Source: Dugong dugon (Eukaryota > Chordata > Mammalia > Sirenia > Dugongidae). Taken from it: DNA of 64,000 nt. The notes below the pieces were generated by a model. It saw only the letters and a list, made by a program, of their open reading frames with translations. It searched no databases and was not told where the DNA came from. The DNA lies in NCBI GenBank assembly GCA_030035585.1, contig CM057465.1, positions 32,444,001-32,508,000 on the forward strand, written 5' to 3'. Every line of letters begins with the position of its first letter. The first letter of the stretch is position 1. Both the position numbers and the translations under genes were made by a program. Below, in pieces: positions 11,447-22,735 of this stretch.

Positions 11447-12247
11447 CAAGGCAAGGTCATAGAAGCTCCATAGACACATCCAAACTCCCTGAGGGACTGA
11501 ATTACTGGGCTGAGGGCTGTGGGGACTATGGTCTCGGGAAACATCTAGCTCAACTGACATAACATAGTTTATAAAGAGAATGTTCTACACTCTACTTTGG
11601 TGAGTAGCTTCTGGGGTCTAAAAACTTGTGAGTGGCCATCTAAGATACTCCACTGGTCTCACCCTCTGGAGCAAGGGAGAATGAAGAAAACCAAAGACAC
11701 AAGGGAAAGATTAGTCCAAATGACTAATGAATCACAACTACCACAGCCTCCATCATACTGAGTCCAGCACAACTAGATAGTGCCCCCTACAACCACCGAC
11801 TGCTCTGACAGGGATCACAATAGAGGGTCCTGGACAGAGCTGGAGAAAGATGTAGAACAAAATTCTAATTCACAAAATACAAACAAAAAGATCAGACTTA
11901 CTGGCCTGACAGAGACTGGAGAAACCCTGAGAGTATGGTCCCTGGAAACCCTTTTAGCTCAGTAATGAAGTCACTCCTGAGGTTCACCCTTCAGCCAAAG
12001 ATTAGACAGGCCCATAAAACAGAAAGAGTCTAAATGGGCACACCAGCCCAAGGGCAAGGACAAGAAGGCAGGAAGGGGCCGGAAAGCTGGTAATAGGGAA
12101 CCCAAGGTAAAGAAAGGAAGAGTGTTGACATGTTATGGGGTGGGCAACCAATGTCACAAAACAATATGTGTAATAACAGTTAAATGAGAAGCTAGTTTGT
12201 TCTGTAAACCTTCATTTAAAGTACAATTAAAAAGAAAATAAACTGAA
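11447..12247 (+). repeat. 5'-truncated L1 3'UTR (lineage A)
   Basis: About 800 bp homologous to 21985-22735: AGAAGCTCCATAGACAC, CCCTGAGGGACTGAATTACT, GGCCATCTAAGATACTCCAC and a final CTGTAAACCTTCATTTAAAG before an A-rich tail. It is the 3'UTR only. No clear target duplication. Confidence 0.88.
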
Positions 12248-12961
12248 AAAAAAGAATGTGTGAAGAAATAAGACTGCAGTTTGATTAATTACAGTCATAA
12301 TCCAGAGGCTATAAATCTGCCTTTGGATTAATCAAAGTAGCTTCTTCTGTTGTAACAGAAGTAGTTTTTTACCGACATAATTTTTTTATGCATAGGTAAT
12401 AATCCTACATTTTATAGCATTATATCTGGTTATAAATAACAGAATCCTACATTGAACTAACCCCAGTGTCCTCACAATAACTAAAGGTCAGTAACCAAAC
12501 CAAGCACAGGAATGTGGCTGGGCTATGAGAATGATCTAGAACTAAGGCTCCTTTTTGCCCTTTTGCTTAAGAGCTCTCCTTCTTTGAGGACCAGCTTCCT
12601 CTGCTCCTCTGTCATCATATGAAACATGGAGGCCAATAGCTTCCTGATTTTATATTTATATTTATAGTTCAGCCATCCGGGGAGACACTGATTGCTCTCT
12701 CAGTTCCAATTTTAAAAATTTTTAGGAAAAAGGCTGGCTCCGTTTCCAAAAGCTGTCCATTCCTAGATGAATCAGCTCTGTCCAAAGAGTGGGGTCCAGA
12801 GAAGAGACTGAGAGTTTCAGACAGGGTCCATCAGATACATATTAGACAAACTGGCTGCCCTGAATCTATAGTCATTATAATGAAGAAGGGCTATGCCTAG
12901 AAAAGTGGTGTGTGCTATAGAGATTGTTCTTACAAAGTGATAGAATAACCTGTTGATTTAA
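12248..12961. other. No recognised feature
   Basis: Unique AT-rich sequence. A small run TTTATATTTATATTTATAG is at 12648-12666. Confidence 0.4.
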
Positions 12962-13268
12962 TTGTTGTTGTTGTTAGGTTCTGTTGAGTCAGTTCCAACT
13001 CATAGTGACCCTATTTAAATCAGAATGAAATGCTGCCAGGTCCTGTGCTATTCTCACAGTCATTGTTATGCTTGAGCCTATTGTTGCAGCCACTGTGTCA
13101 GTCAATCTCGTTGAGAGTCTTCCTTTTTTTTTGCTGACCTTCTACCTTACCTAGCATGATGTCCTTCTCCAGGGACAGATCCTTCCTGATAACATGTTCA
13201 AAGTATGTGTGACATAGTCTCACCAACCTTCCTTGCTTCTAAGGAGCATTTTGGTTGTACTTCTGTAA
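12962..13268 (-). repeat. RTE (BovB-like) 3' fragment
   Basis: Starts TTGTTGTTGTTGTTAGG and keeps AGTTCCAACTCATAGTGACC, AGCCTATTGTTGCAGCCACT and CCTGATAACATGTTCAAAG, collinear with the copy at 15100. 5'-truncated within the C-terminal coding part. Confidence 0.88.
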
Positions 13269-13522
13269 TTACTTAATCAGTTAATTTGCTTAGAAGAAAA
13301 GTATAGCCATAACTGTTATTTGGGTCTGTTCTATTTACATAATTTTATTTAATAATCTTTGCTATTTTGGTGATGTGTAAACACATTGTGATTAATTTTA
13401 GTTGCTTATTGTGGGCCTCTGGCAGAAAATTTAGTGAGAGGGACACATTTAAAAAACACAAGACAATGACGGATTGGTAAGGGGGAAGGCTTAGAATTCA
13501 TCTTGGCTGTTATAGAAGATGT

Positions 13523-14155
13523 AGCCCTGGTGGCACAGTGGTTAAGAGCTATGGCTGCTGTCTTAGTCATCTAGTGCTGCTATAACAGAAATACCACAAG
13601 TGGATGGCTCTAACAAAGACAAGTTTATTCTCTCACAGTCCAGTAGGCTGTAAGTCCAAATTGAAGGCATCAGGTCCAGGGGAACGCTTTCTCTGTCAGC
13701 TCTGGAGGAAGGTCCGTGTCATCAATCTTCCCTTGGTCTGGGAGCTTCTCTGCACAGGAACCTCAGGTCCAAAGGATGCACTCTGCTCCCGGCACTGCTT
13801 TCTTGGTGGTCTGAGGTTCTGCATGTGTCTCTGCTTGCTTCTCTCTTTTATATCTCAAAAGAGATTGGCTTAAGACACTATCCAATCTTGTATACCTCAT
13901 CAGTGTAACTGCCACTAATCCATCTTATTAGATCTTATTGACTGAATTTACAACACATAAGGAAATCACATCAGATTACAAAATGGTACACAATTATACA
14001 ATACTGGGAATCATGACCCAGCCAAGTTAACAGATATTTTTTGGGGACACAGTTCAATCAATGACAGCTGTTCACTACAAAGTCGGCAGTTCAAGTCCAC
14101 CAACTGTTGAGTCAAAATTGACTCAACAGCAACGGGTTTGGTTTTTTGTTTTGTT
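13523..14155 (+). repeat. AfroSINE split by an LTR
   Basis: Sense AfroSINE head AGCCCTGGTGGCACAGTGG up to GAGCTATGGCTGC (13558), resuming at 14067 with AAAGTCGGCAGTTCAAG and ending CAGCAACGGGTTTGG. The middle of the body is deleted (CCACCAACTGTTGAGTC). The break coincides exactly with the LTR ends. Confidence 0.9.
13559..14066 (-). mobile_element. Solo LTR (MaLR-like), copy 1
   Basis: 508-bp element with TG..CA termini (TGTCTTAGTCATC ... TTCAATCAATGACA), collinear with 45697-46203. On the minus strand it has a TATA-like ATATAAAAG (13845-13853) and AATAAA (13624-13629), the order expected of U3-R-U5. The flanks GCTGC and GCTGT form a 5-bp target duplication with one mismatch. No internal gag or pol is present, so it is a solo LTR or LTR-only insertion. 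Its ends resemble MaLR/MLT1 LTRs (TGTCATNGATTGAA start on the minus strand). Confidence 0.8.
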
Positions 14156-14644
14156 TTTTTGATATTACAGAAGATACTTGGGTTGTTAACTCAGTCCCCC
14201 TCCTGTGTGCTTTCCTTTGCTGCAGAGACAAGAAAGCTAGAACTCATCCTTTGCGCCGCGGGTGGCCCTGTTGTTCAGTTCTGGTGAATGGAATGTAAGT
14301 GGAAATTTGCTAGTACTGCCTCTTCTGCTTTTCCTTCTTCCTGCTGGAAATCCAATAGGATGCCTGAGGTGTATCAGGCATCCCTAAGGTTGGCAGAGCA
14401 AGAAAGAAAAGGAGACAACAAGAAACTACGGACTGCTTATGCCTGGACTTCCTGTGGTGTGAGACAGATAAACTCCTTAGCTCATTTAGGCCACTATTTA
14501 GAGTTTTTCTGTAACACACAGCTGAACACAACCCAATGGAGACCGCCATCGCAACATTAGGCTAGGGGCAAATAGCTACAAGCCAGTCTGTACTTGGATA
14601 CATAAGGTAGACAATTTTCACTGCAGATCTTTTTTGTGGGGATA
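14156..14644. other. No recognised feature
   Basis: Starts with the T-rich end of the split SINE. Open frames on both strands (14288-14560) are short and domain-free. Confidence 0.4.
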
Positions 14645-15678
14645 TAGTAAGCTGCATAATGCCCCCACTAAAGATGTCTATGTCCTAATCCCTAAAACCT
14701 GTAAATATGTTCTCTTACATAAGGAAAGAGATTTTGTAGTTGTGATTAAGGATCTTGAGATGGGGAGATTATCCAGGTGGACCCAATGCAGTCACTAGCG
14801 TCCTTATATGAGGGAAACAGCAGGGTCAGAGCCATAGAAAGAAGATGTGAGGATGGAAGTAGAAGTCAGAAAGGAAAGAAAATGCTATGCTGCTGGCCTT
14901 GAAGATGGAAGAAGGCACCATGAGCCAAGGAATGTAGGTGGCTTCTAAGAACTGGAAAGGCAAGGAAATGGATTCTTCCCTAGAACCTCCACAGGGGATG
15001 CAGCCTAATGGATGCATTTTAGATTTCTAACCTCCAAATGGTAAGATAATAAATGTGCTGTTATGCCACTAAGTTTGCAGTAATTTATTATAGCAGCAGT
15101 TGTTGTTGTTAGGTGCTGTCGAGTCAGTTCCAACTCATAGTGACCCTATGTGCAACAGAATGAAACACTGCTCAGTCCTGCGCCATCCTCATAATTGTTA
15201 TGCTTGAGCCCATTGTTGCAGCTACTGTGTCAATCCACCTCATTGAGGGTCTTCCTCTTTTTCACTGACCCTTTGCTTTATCAAGCATGATGCCCTTTTC
15301 CAGGGACTGGTCCTTCCTGATAACATGTCCAAAGTATGTGAGCTGAAGTCTCGACATTCTCACTTCTAAGAAGCATTCTGGCTGTACTTCTTCCAAGACA
15401 GATCTGTTTGTTCTTTTGGCAGTCCCTGGTATAGTCAGTATTCTTTCCCAGCACCACAATTCAAAGGCATCAATTCTTCTTCAGTCTTCCTTATTCATCG
15501 TCCAGCTTTCGGGTGCATATGAGGAGATTGAAAATATGATGGCTTGGGTCAGGCGCACCTTAGTCTTCAAGGTAACATCTTTGCTTTTTACACTTTAAAG
15601 AAGTCTTTTGCAGCAGATTTGCCCAATGCAATGCATCTTTTGATTTCTTGACTGCAACAGCAGGGAACTAATACCAGG
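14645..15678 (+). repeat. MLT1 (MaLR) LTR, split by RTE
   Basis: Sense MLT1-type LTR: CCTAATCCCTAAAACCTGT, GTGATTAAGGATCTTGAGA, GGGGAGATTATCCAGGTGG, CCATGAGCCAAGGAATG, and a 3' end AAGATAATAAATGTGCTG (polyadenylation signal) followed by CACTAAGTTTGCAGTAATT. The last bases (GGAACTAATACC) lie at 15664-15675, after the RTE insertion. Confidence 0.88.
15100..15655 (-). repeat. RTE (BovB-like) 3' fragment in MLT1
   Basis: Begins TTGTTGTTGTTAGGTGCTGTC and ends at TTTTGATTTCTTGACTG. The minus strand encodes the C-terminal tail of RTE ORF2, with YFGHVIRKDQSLEKG readable. Imperfect 8-bp target duplication AGCAGCAG / AACAGCAG at 15092-15099 and 15656-15663. It is 5'-truncated before the RT domain. Confidence 0.92.
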
Positions 15679-17299
15679 GAGTTTAACGAATGATAGTGTA
15701 AGCACACTGGACTCGGATGTAAGTTCCCCAAAAATCACTCAAACTCCAGTCGCCCCTCAAATCTACCCAGGACACTGTAGAGGCAGCATTAATCTATGTC
15801 CTTTCAATGGAGTGAAATTTTTCTCTCTGATCTATGAAGTCTGGCAATAAGACTTGAAGGCAAATCTGGTTTCTTATATCCATAATTGACTTTTTGGACT
15901 CAGTTTCCCAAGGTTTTTGAGAAACCTCGTATGGTTATATCCACTGAGTGGAAATTTCACTCATGTGACATTTAATATAGAACTCCGAGTGCATCATTAA
16001 TTTTTGCATATCAGATATGACCTCATTATCCGATTTACAGTAAGTACCAATGTAATTATAAAGCAACTATTTTCAGCACAGATCATTTATCTGCCAAATC
16101 GTTATGTCCTGGGAAACAACACGTGGTGCTATCGAAAACAAGTTGAGTCTCATGAGTAATCAGATCAGATAATTGCATCTTTACCATCGACAGTACTCTT
16201 AGGACTTTCGGGTCTTGAGATCTGCTCTGCTCTGGGACAGCAATTGATTAAAGTTTCCATCCTGAGCCAGTTTTAATTAAACTGTGCTCCTTTTTTTTCT
16301 TAGCTCTCCATAGCTCATTTTTTAAATCAGGTCATAGTTATTGTAGAAATCCTGCTGTTGGGTTAATCTAAGACCCCCCCCCCCTTATCTGTCATTTCAA
16401 GGAGTCTCCCAACAGTTTATAAGTTCAGCAATTTATTTAGCTGAATGAGCATAAAAAGTACCTGCATCATCCCTGCATCCCCCCAACTCCAAAATACTTC
16501 ACATTTCAGTTTGTATGTTTTCGAAAATAAAACTTTCATAAGCTGGCAGCACATTTGTGGGAATAACACTAGATGATGAATTTAATGTCTTAAATATAGT
16601 TTAATCTTTAGCTTAATTTGAGATTTCTTTATTCTGAAATTAAACTATCTTGTGATTGATTGATTGATTGACTGATTGATACATTTCCAGAAGATTCATG
16701 AGTTTTCATACCCTTTCCAACAGGATTCTTTTACTTGGCCATAATCACTTTTTTATTTTGTGCACAAAGAGAAATATATTTGTTTGTTTGTTACTTGTTT
16801 ATTTTTGCTGAGAAGCAATAACATGTCATTAACTGCATCTCTTGTTAGTTGTCATTATTGTTTTTCAAAGTGATAACTTTGTCTTAGCAACACAGGTTCT
16901 CCCTCATTGTGGTGACAAAACAAGAATCTCTTTGTTAAAATAGCAATCTAATAAATATTAACTGAGTGCCTTCTTTGTGCAAGCCCAGCACAAGGCAATG
17001 CATAGACTATAAAATTGCCTAAGAAAGGCTCCACTTCCAAGCAATCCACTGAGGTGTGTCATACGTGTTGGCTCTCATTCTCTACCTTTTGAGGTAGAAG
17101 AGGTCAGGGACTCCTCCTTGTCACCCTGCTCCTTGTCACCTTGAGAGAGACGATTTGAGAGCAGCAAGTTTGAAGGCAAGGTGATGGGTTAGTTATGAGG
17201 TGATTATAGGAATTAATAAGACAATAGAAGTAAAAAGAAAAATAATGTTACACAAGATACATTTAAAAAGAAAGACTTGAAAGGACTTAGCAACTGATT
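15679..17299. other. No recognised gene; simple repeats
   Basis: AT-rich unique sequence. A C run sits at 16374-16384 and a (TTGA)n/(GATT)n tract at 16656-16680. Nothing coding seen. Confidence 0.45.
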
Positions 17300-18770
17300 G
17301 GCTGTGCAGGTAAATATGTGAGTAACTATAAATGACTAGTTTTTTACCTTACTTTCTTTAAAATACACGTGATGGTTTAGAGCAAAAATTAAAACATTGT
17401 CTTATGAGATTTAGAACATATATACATGTAATACATACAAAAACTAGAGAAAAAAGGATTGGGTGAGGTGGGGGTTAATGGAAATACATGGTTGCAAAGT
17501 TGCTACATTAATGTGTAGAGATACAATATTAACTTTAAGTATACTGTGAAAAATTAAGAACATATATTTCAGTTCCTACAGCAACTACTTAAAATTAATG
17601 TAAATAAATACAGCCAAAAAGTCAATGTTGTTGCCATTAGCTGCCATTGAGTTGGCCCCCAACTCATGGCGACCCCATGCCCATGGAATGAAACCCTGCC
17701 CGGTCCTGCCCCATCCCCATGATCAGTTGTAAATTGGACGATTGTGATCCACAGGGTTTTCAGTGACTGATTTTTAGAAGTAGATTGCCAGACTTTTCTT
17801 CCTAGTTTGTCTTAGCGTAGAATCTCCACTGAAATCTACTCAGCATCATAGCAGCACATAAGCTCCCACTGACAGACAGGTGATGGCTGAGCATGAAGTG
17901 CATCAGCTGGGAATCAAACCTGGATCTTCCACATGAAAGGTAACAATTCTGCCACTTAACCACTAATGCCTCATTAAAAGTCATAGGTAAATTAAAATGG
18001 AATTCTAAAAGATATTCAGAATAAGCCAAAGGAACACAGGAAAGAAGGAACAGAGGAAAGAAAAACAGAGGGGCAATACAGAAGGCAAATAATAGAATTG
18101 TAGACCTAAAATTCAATCATGGCAATAATTACATTAAATGTTAAATGACTATACACTCCAATTAAAGGAAAGAGATTTTCAGAATTAATTTTTTCAAAAG
18201 GAAGACCCAACTATGATTGACAGAAATATAAAGAGAAATAACTCCACAAGCGTAGCTGGAGACTCAAATCCCACTCCTAGTAGGTGATAGAACAACTATG
18301 TAGACAAACAGTAAATAAATAAAAGATCTGAACAACATTATTAACTATCTTGACCTAATGGTTTTCATAGAATGTTACATGCAAAATCTGCTGAACGCCA
18401 ATTCTTTTCAAGTGCACATGATATGTTCACAAAGGAACCACGTTCTGGGCTACAAAACAAGTTTAGTAAATTTCAAAAGTATTGAAATTACACAGAAGAT
18501 TTTTTGATCACAATAAAAAATAAATTAGAATTCAATAACAGTAAGGTATCTAGAAAACTCCCTAATATATGCAAATTAAAAACACAAAGTTAAATAATCC
18601 AGGGGTAAAAGAAGAACTCACAAGCAAAATTAGAAAGAACTTTGAATTGAATGACAATGAAAATACAATATATCAAAATTTCTGGAATGCAACTAAAGTA
18701 GTGCTTAATGGGGAATTTATGACTTTAAATGCTTATATTACAAAAAAAAGGAAAGATCTAAAATCAGTGA
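17300..18770 (+). repeat. Old L1 fragment A (inter-ORF and ORF2 start)
   Basis: Degenerate sense L1: CTACAGCAACTACTTAAAATT and TTAAAATGGAATTCTAAAAG of the inter-ORF region, then GCAATAATTACATTAAATG at the ORF2 start and endonuclease/linker remnants up to GAAAGATCTAAAATCAGTGA. Many stops. It resumes at 23117 after the younger L1. A SINE sits at 17625-17975. The 5' limit is approximate. Confidence 0.75.
17625..17975 (-). repeat. tRNA-Gly-headed SINE
   Basis: Antisense copy of the 350-bp SINE also found at 49221 and 54529. The head (antisense GAATCAAACCTGGATCTTCC) is a tRNA-Gly B-box region. The tail starts TTGTTGCCATTAGCTGCCAT and resembles the RTE end. Target duplication AAAAGTCA at 17617-17624 and 17976-17983. 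It lies inside old L1 fragment A. Confidence 0.88.
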
Positions 18771-20362
18771 GGAAATCCTAAACATCAAATGAAGAGATAA
18801 AGAACTCAGCCAAGCACCAAATGGAATAAGAAACTGACAGAGAACAGAGAGCAAGGAGACATACATGCAGAGGTCCCCTATCAGCTAATGCAGCATGGAT
18901 CCACCATCTTGGACTCCTATCAGAGATCAGCAAATAGGGGGTATGAGAAAGTAGCTTCACAGAACTTCCAGCAGGAGACAGAACAACCAGTAAACAGCGA
19001 TATATGCTTTCCCACCTCCAACCCTTCTTCACCCCACTCGACCTCCTCTGCTTCCCGCAGCCACAGTCTCTTGGTTGGGAAGCATCGGCTGTTTGGATTC
19101 AACCTGCCCTCACTGGCCGACTCCCAAAGTGCCATTTGTGGCTGCTGGTGTTGCTTTTTCCCGCTTTTTTTGATTTCTTCCTTACCTCTCACCACCTACC
19201 CACCTCCTTTTGCTCTAATACCTGGCTCCATGCGCCATCTTTGCTTCTTTCTGAGGGGCTGTGGAGCTCTGTTCGAGTGTGGAACTGCTTCCTGGTCCTT
19301 GCTGCCATGCTGATGGGATCCCCGGGTTTTTTTTTTTTTTGTTTTCTTTTCCTTTTCTTAAGTTGGGAGCCCACTCTGGCTAGGTGGTGCAGTGCGTCTT
19401 GGGATCTACCCCCTCAGCTTTCGCAGACATGCAGAGGGATCCCTGAGAACGTTTCTTTTTTTGTGGGGTTTTTTTTTCTGCTTTTTGGGTGCTTTCTTGT
19501 TCTTTTTAAATTTTTTTTAGATTTGTTTTGTTTTCTTTTCCCTCTTTATCAGTTTTTGTCTTTCTTCATTACTCAGTTTCTCTTCTGTCTATGCCTTCCT
19601 TATCTTCCTGTCCCCTGGATACGTGGTGCTGGATACCTGAGCTGAATACCTCTATGCCTCCTATCCAGGCTGTACTTCAACACCTGCAAACAACTTCCCC
19701 AGACCTCATAGCCACACCGGTGGGATCCCTGGGAGCTTTGCTGTTCTTTTTTCTTTCTAATTTTTATTTATTCATTCTTTTCTTTTCTTTTTTTTTTCTT
19801 CTTCTTCCCCTTTTTGTTTTTCTCCATTTCATACTCTCTCATCTCTCCACTCCAATGGCAAGCTCCCCAGCACTCTTTTTTGTTTGTATGTTTTCAGCCC
19901 CTGCTCCTCTCTCCTCTCTCCCATACCCATCTTAGCTCCACACATGACAATCTCCCCCCACATCCTGCCTACCTGCATCATGTGCTTAACATCACACCAC
20001 CAAGCAGCACAGGCACGGCCTACTGGAACCTGCCCTGCACTGATTATGGACCCACCCTGGTGGCTGTAGTAAGTGCCACAAACAACCCATTCCAGCAACT
20101 CCTCTTCAGCTAGACCTGCCCTGCTTTACCATATCTGAGTGACTGACCCTGCCAGTTGGAGAAGGAGGCGAAAAGTATCTTGCCCACAGATGAGCAAACA
20201 ACAAAGAACACACAGCCCGCCTGCTCAGACATAGCCAAATTTAAAAAAAAAAAAAAAAAAAGGATGAAACAAACAAATCTACAATCAATAAACGAGAAAA
20301 ATAACTACTGAATGCCCCAAAGATAGCAGACAATATCAAAAGATTTACAAAAATAGGACAGG
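18771..20362 (+). promoter_or_regulatory. L1 5'UTR (lineage A), 5'-truncated
   Basis: Collinear with 60740-62324 of the second lineage-A L1, from CATCAAATGAAGAGATAAAG onward. It is long, pyrimidine-rich and CpG-poor. Open frames of up to 213 codons here follow T/C-rich low complexity and have no domain. L1 promoters lie in this region in general; no specific factor site can be claimed in this copy. Confidence 0.75.
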
Positions 20363-21377
20363 ATGGTTCCAGTAGGCATCCAAAATAAAACACCAGATGA
20401 CTTTCCAGTAGAAGAAAAGGCACTAGAACTACCTGATAGGAAATTCAAATCTCTAATACTCAGAATTATCCAAGAGTTGAAGCAAAAAGCAGACAAAAAT
20501 GAGGAAAAAGTAGACAAATTCATGGAAAAGGCAGACAAATTCATGGAAAATACAGACAAAAAAATTGGAAGAACTCAGGAAAATAATGCAGGAACAAAAT
20601 GCCAAAATAAATTCACAACTAGAAATTACAGAAAAACAACAATTAGAAATCCAAAAGATAAACAACAAGATTTCAGAAATGGAGAGTGTCATAGAAGGGC
20701 TCAGGAGCAGATCTGAAACGGTGGAAAACAGGATCAGCAGAATTGAAGACAAACACTTGGATACAACTCTGTTTGAGGAAAACTCAGAAAAAAGAACCAA
20801 GAAAAATGAAGAGACCCTGAGAGTTATGTGGAACACAATCAAAAGCAAAAATTTCCGACTGATCGGAGTTCCAGAACAGGGGGAGGAAACAGAAAACACA
20901 GAGAGGATCATTGAAGACTTGCTGATAGAAAACTTCCCCAATATCATGAAAGATGAAAAGCTGACCATCCAAGAAGCTCAACAAACCCCATCTAGGATAG
21001 ACCCCAAAAGAAAATCACCAAGATATATCATAATCACATCGGCTAAAACCAAAGACAAACAAAGAATCCTGAGAGAAGCTCAAGAAAAACAAAAAGTCAC
21101 ATACAGAGGAGAAACAATTAGACTAAGCTCAGATTATTCAGCAGAAACCATGCAGGCAAGAAGGCAATGGGATGACATATATAAATCCTTGAAAGAAAAA
21201 AATTGCCAGCCAAGAATAACATACCCTGCAAAACTCTCATTCAAATACGATGATGAAATTAGGTCATTTCCAGATAAACAGAAATTAAGGGACTATGTAA
21301 AAACCAAACCAAACTTATGAGACTTATTAAAGGAAGTCCTTCAATCTGAGAACAAACAATATCAGACCACAGGCTGA
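20363..21377 (+). pseudogene. L1 ORF1p (lineage A), frameshifted
   Basis: RNA-binding chaperone of the L1 RNP. It starts at ATG 20363 (MVPVGIQNKTPDDFPVEEKA). One extra T in ATTGGAAG near 20567 shifts the frame relative to the copy at 62325. From there the frame is open for 251 codons: a coiled coil of repeated heptads (about residues 70-150), an RRM-like part around LIGVPEQGEETENTERIIED, and the C-terminal domain with the basic SPRYIIITSAKTKDKQRI and MQARRQWDDIYKSL. A TGA at 21318 replaces a CAA-type codon; the family stop is at 21375-21377. About 335 residues if unbroken, typical for ORF1p. Confidence 0.9.
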
Positions 21378-21762
21378 ATATAGAAGACAAGATTGTACTA
21401 GCCAGATGCCAACCTAGGAAATGAACTCTTAAGGAGTATGCAAAACGAAAAGACTTACAAAAGGGAACCAGAGAGGCTAATCTGTAAATGACAACAGCAT
21501 CAGAACAATAAAAGAGGGAATAAACGGTGTAGGTATAGAACCTTCTAATGGAGAGGAAGTCAAGCGATACCAACTAGTAATAGACTGGTTCAAATCTAGG
21601 AAGATAAGGGTAAATTTCAAGGTAACCACAAAGAAAGTTAACAAACCTACTCATCAAAATAAAGAAGAAAAACATAAATCGCAGTAAAAACAAAACCTAC
21701 AAAAACAAAAGAAATGAAAAAAAATCCACAGACAAAAGGAACTCAGCACAGGAGAGGAACAA

Positions 21763-22735
21763 AACTAGAGGACATTATGCTGAGTGAAATAAGTCAATCA
21801 CAAAAGGACAAATATTGTATGAAACCGCTACTGTATAACTCATGTAAAAGTTTACACACAAAAAGAAACAATCTTTGTTGGTTACAGGGGTGGGGGGAGT
21901 AGGGGCGAACTAAATAGATAAGTGGTAACTCTGGTGAAGGGTAAGACAGCTCACATTCCTGGGGAAGCCAGCACAACTTGTACAAGGAAAGGGCATGGAA
22001 GCTCCATAGACACTTCCAAACTCCCTGAGGGACTGAATCGCTAGATGGAGGGCTGTGGGGATCACGGTCTCGGGGAACATCTAGCTCAATTGGCATAACA
22101 CGGTTTATAAAGACAATGTTCTACATTCTACCTTGGTGAGTAGCGTCTGGGGTCTTAAAAGCCTGTGAGCGGCCATCTAAGATACTCCACTGGTCTCCTC
22201 CCTTCAGGAGCAAGGGAGAATGAAGAGAACAAGATACAAGGAAAAGATTAGTCCAGAGGATTAATGGACCACAGCTACCACAGCCTCCACCAGACTGAGT
22301 CCAGTACAGCTAGATGGTGCCCGGCTACAATACAGGGTCCTGGACAGAGCTGGAAAAGGATGTAGAACAGAATTCTAATTCACAAAAAAAGACCATAGTT
22401 ATTGGCCTGACAGACTGGAGAAACCCCAAGAGTATGGCCCCCAGACACCCTTTTAGCTCAGTGGTGAAGCCCCTCCCGAAGTTCACCATTTAGCTGGGGA
22501 TTGGACAGCCTCATAAAACAAAACAGGACTAATGAGGCACAGCGGTCCAGGGACAAGGACTAGAAGGCAGGAGGGGACAGGAAAGCTGGTGATAGGGAAT
22601 CCAAGGTTGAGAAGGGACAGTACTGACATGTCATGGAGTTGTTAACCATTGTCATAGGGCAATATGTGTACTAACTGTTTAATGAGAAACTATTTGTTTT
22701 GCAAACCTTCATCGAAGGTACAAAATAAAAAAAAA
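21763..22735 (+). other. L1 3'UTR joined to end of ORF1
   Basis: Begins near GAGGACATTATGCTGAGTG, which in the minus-strand L1 lies about where ORF2 ends. It continues through GGCCATCTAAGATACTCC to CAAACCTTCATCGAAGG and an A tract. It is homologous to 11447-12247. The shared 7-mer GAGGAAC sits at the junction (see findings). Confidence 0.85.

Noticed and set aside
19004..19645. 213-codon open frame
   Set aside because: Lies in the T/C-rich L1 5'UTR; it is Phe/Leu/Ser-rich because of pyrimidine tracts, and the collinear region of the other L1 copy does not keep the frame.
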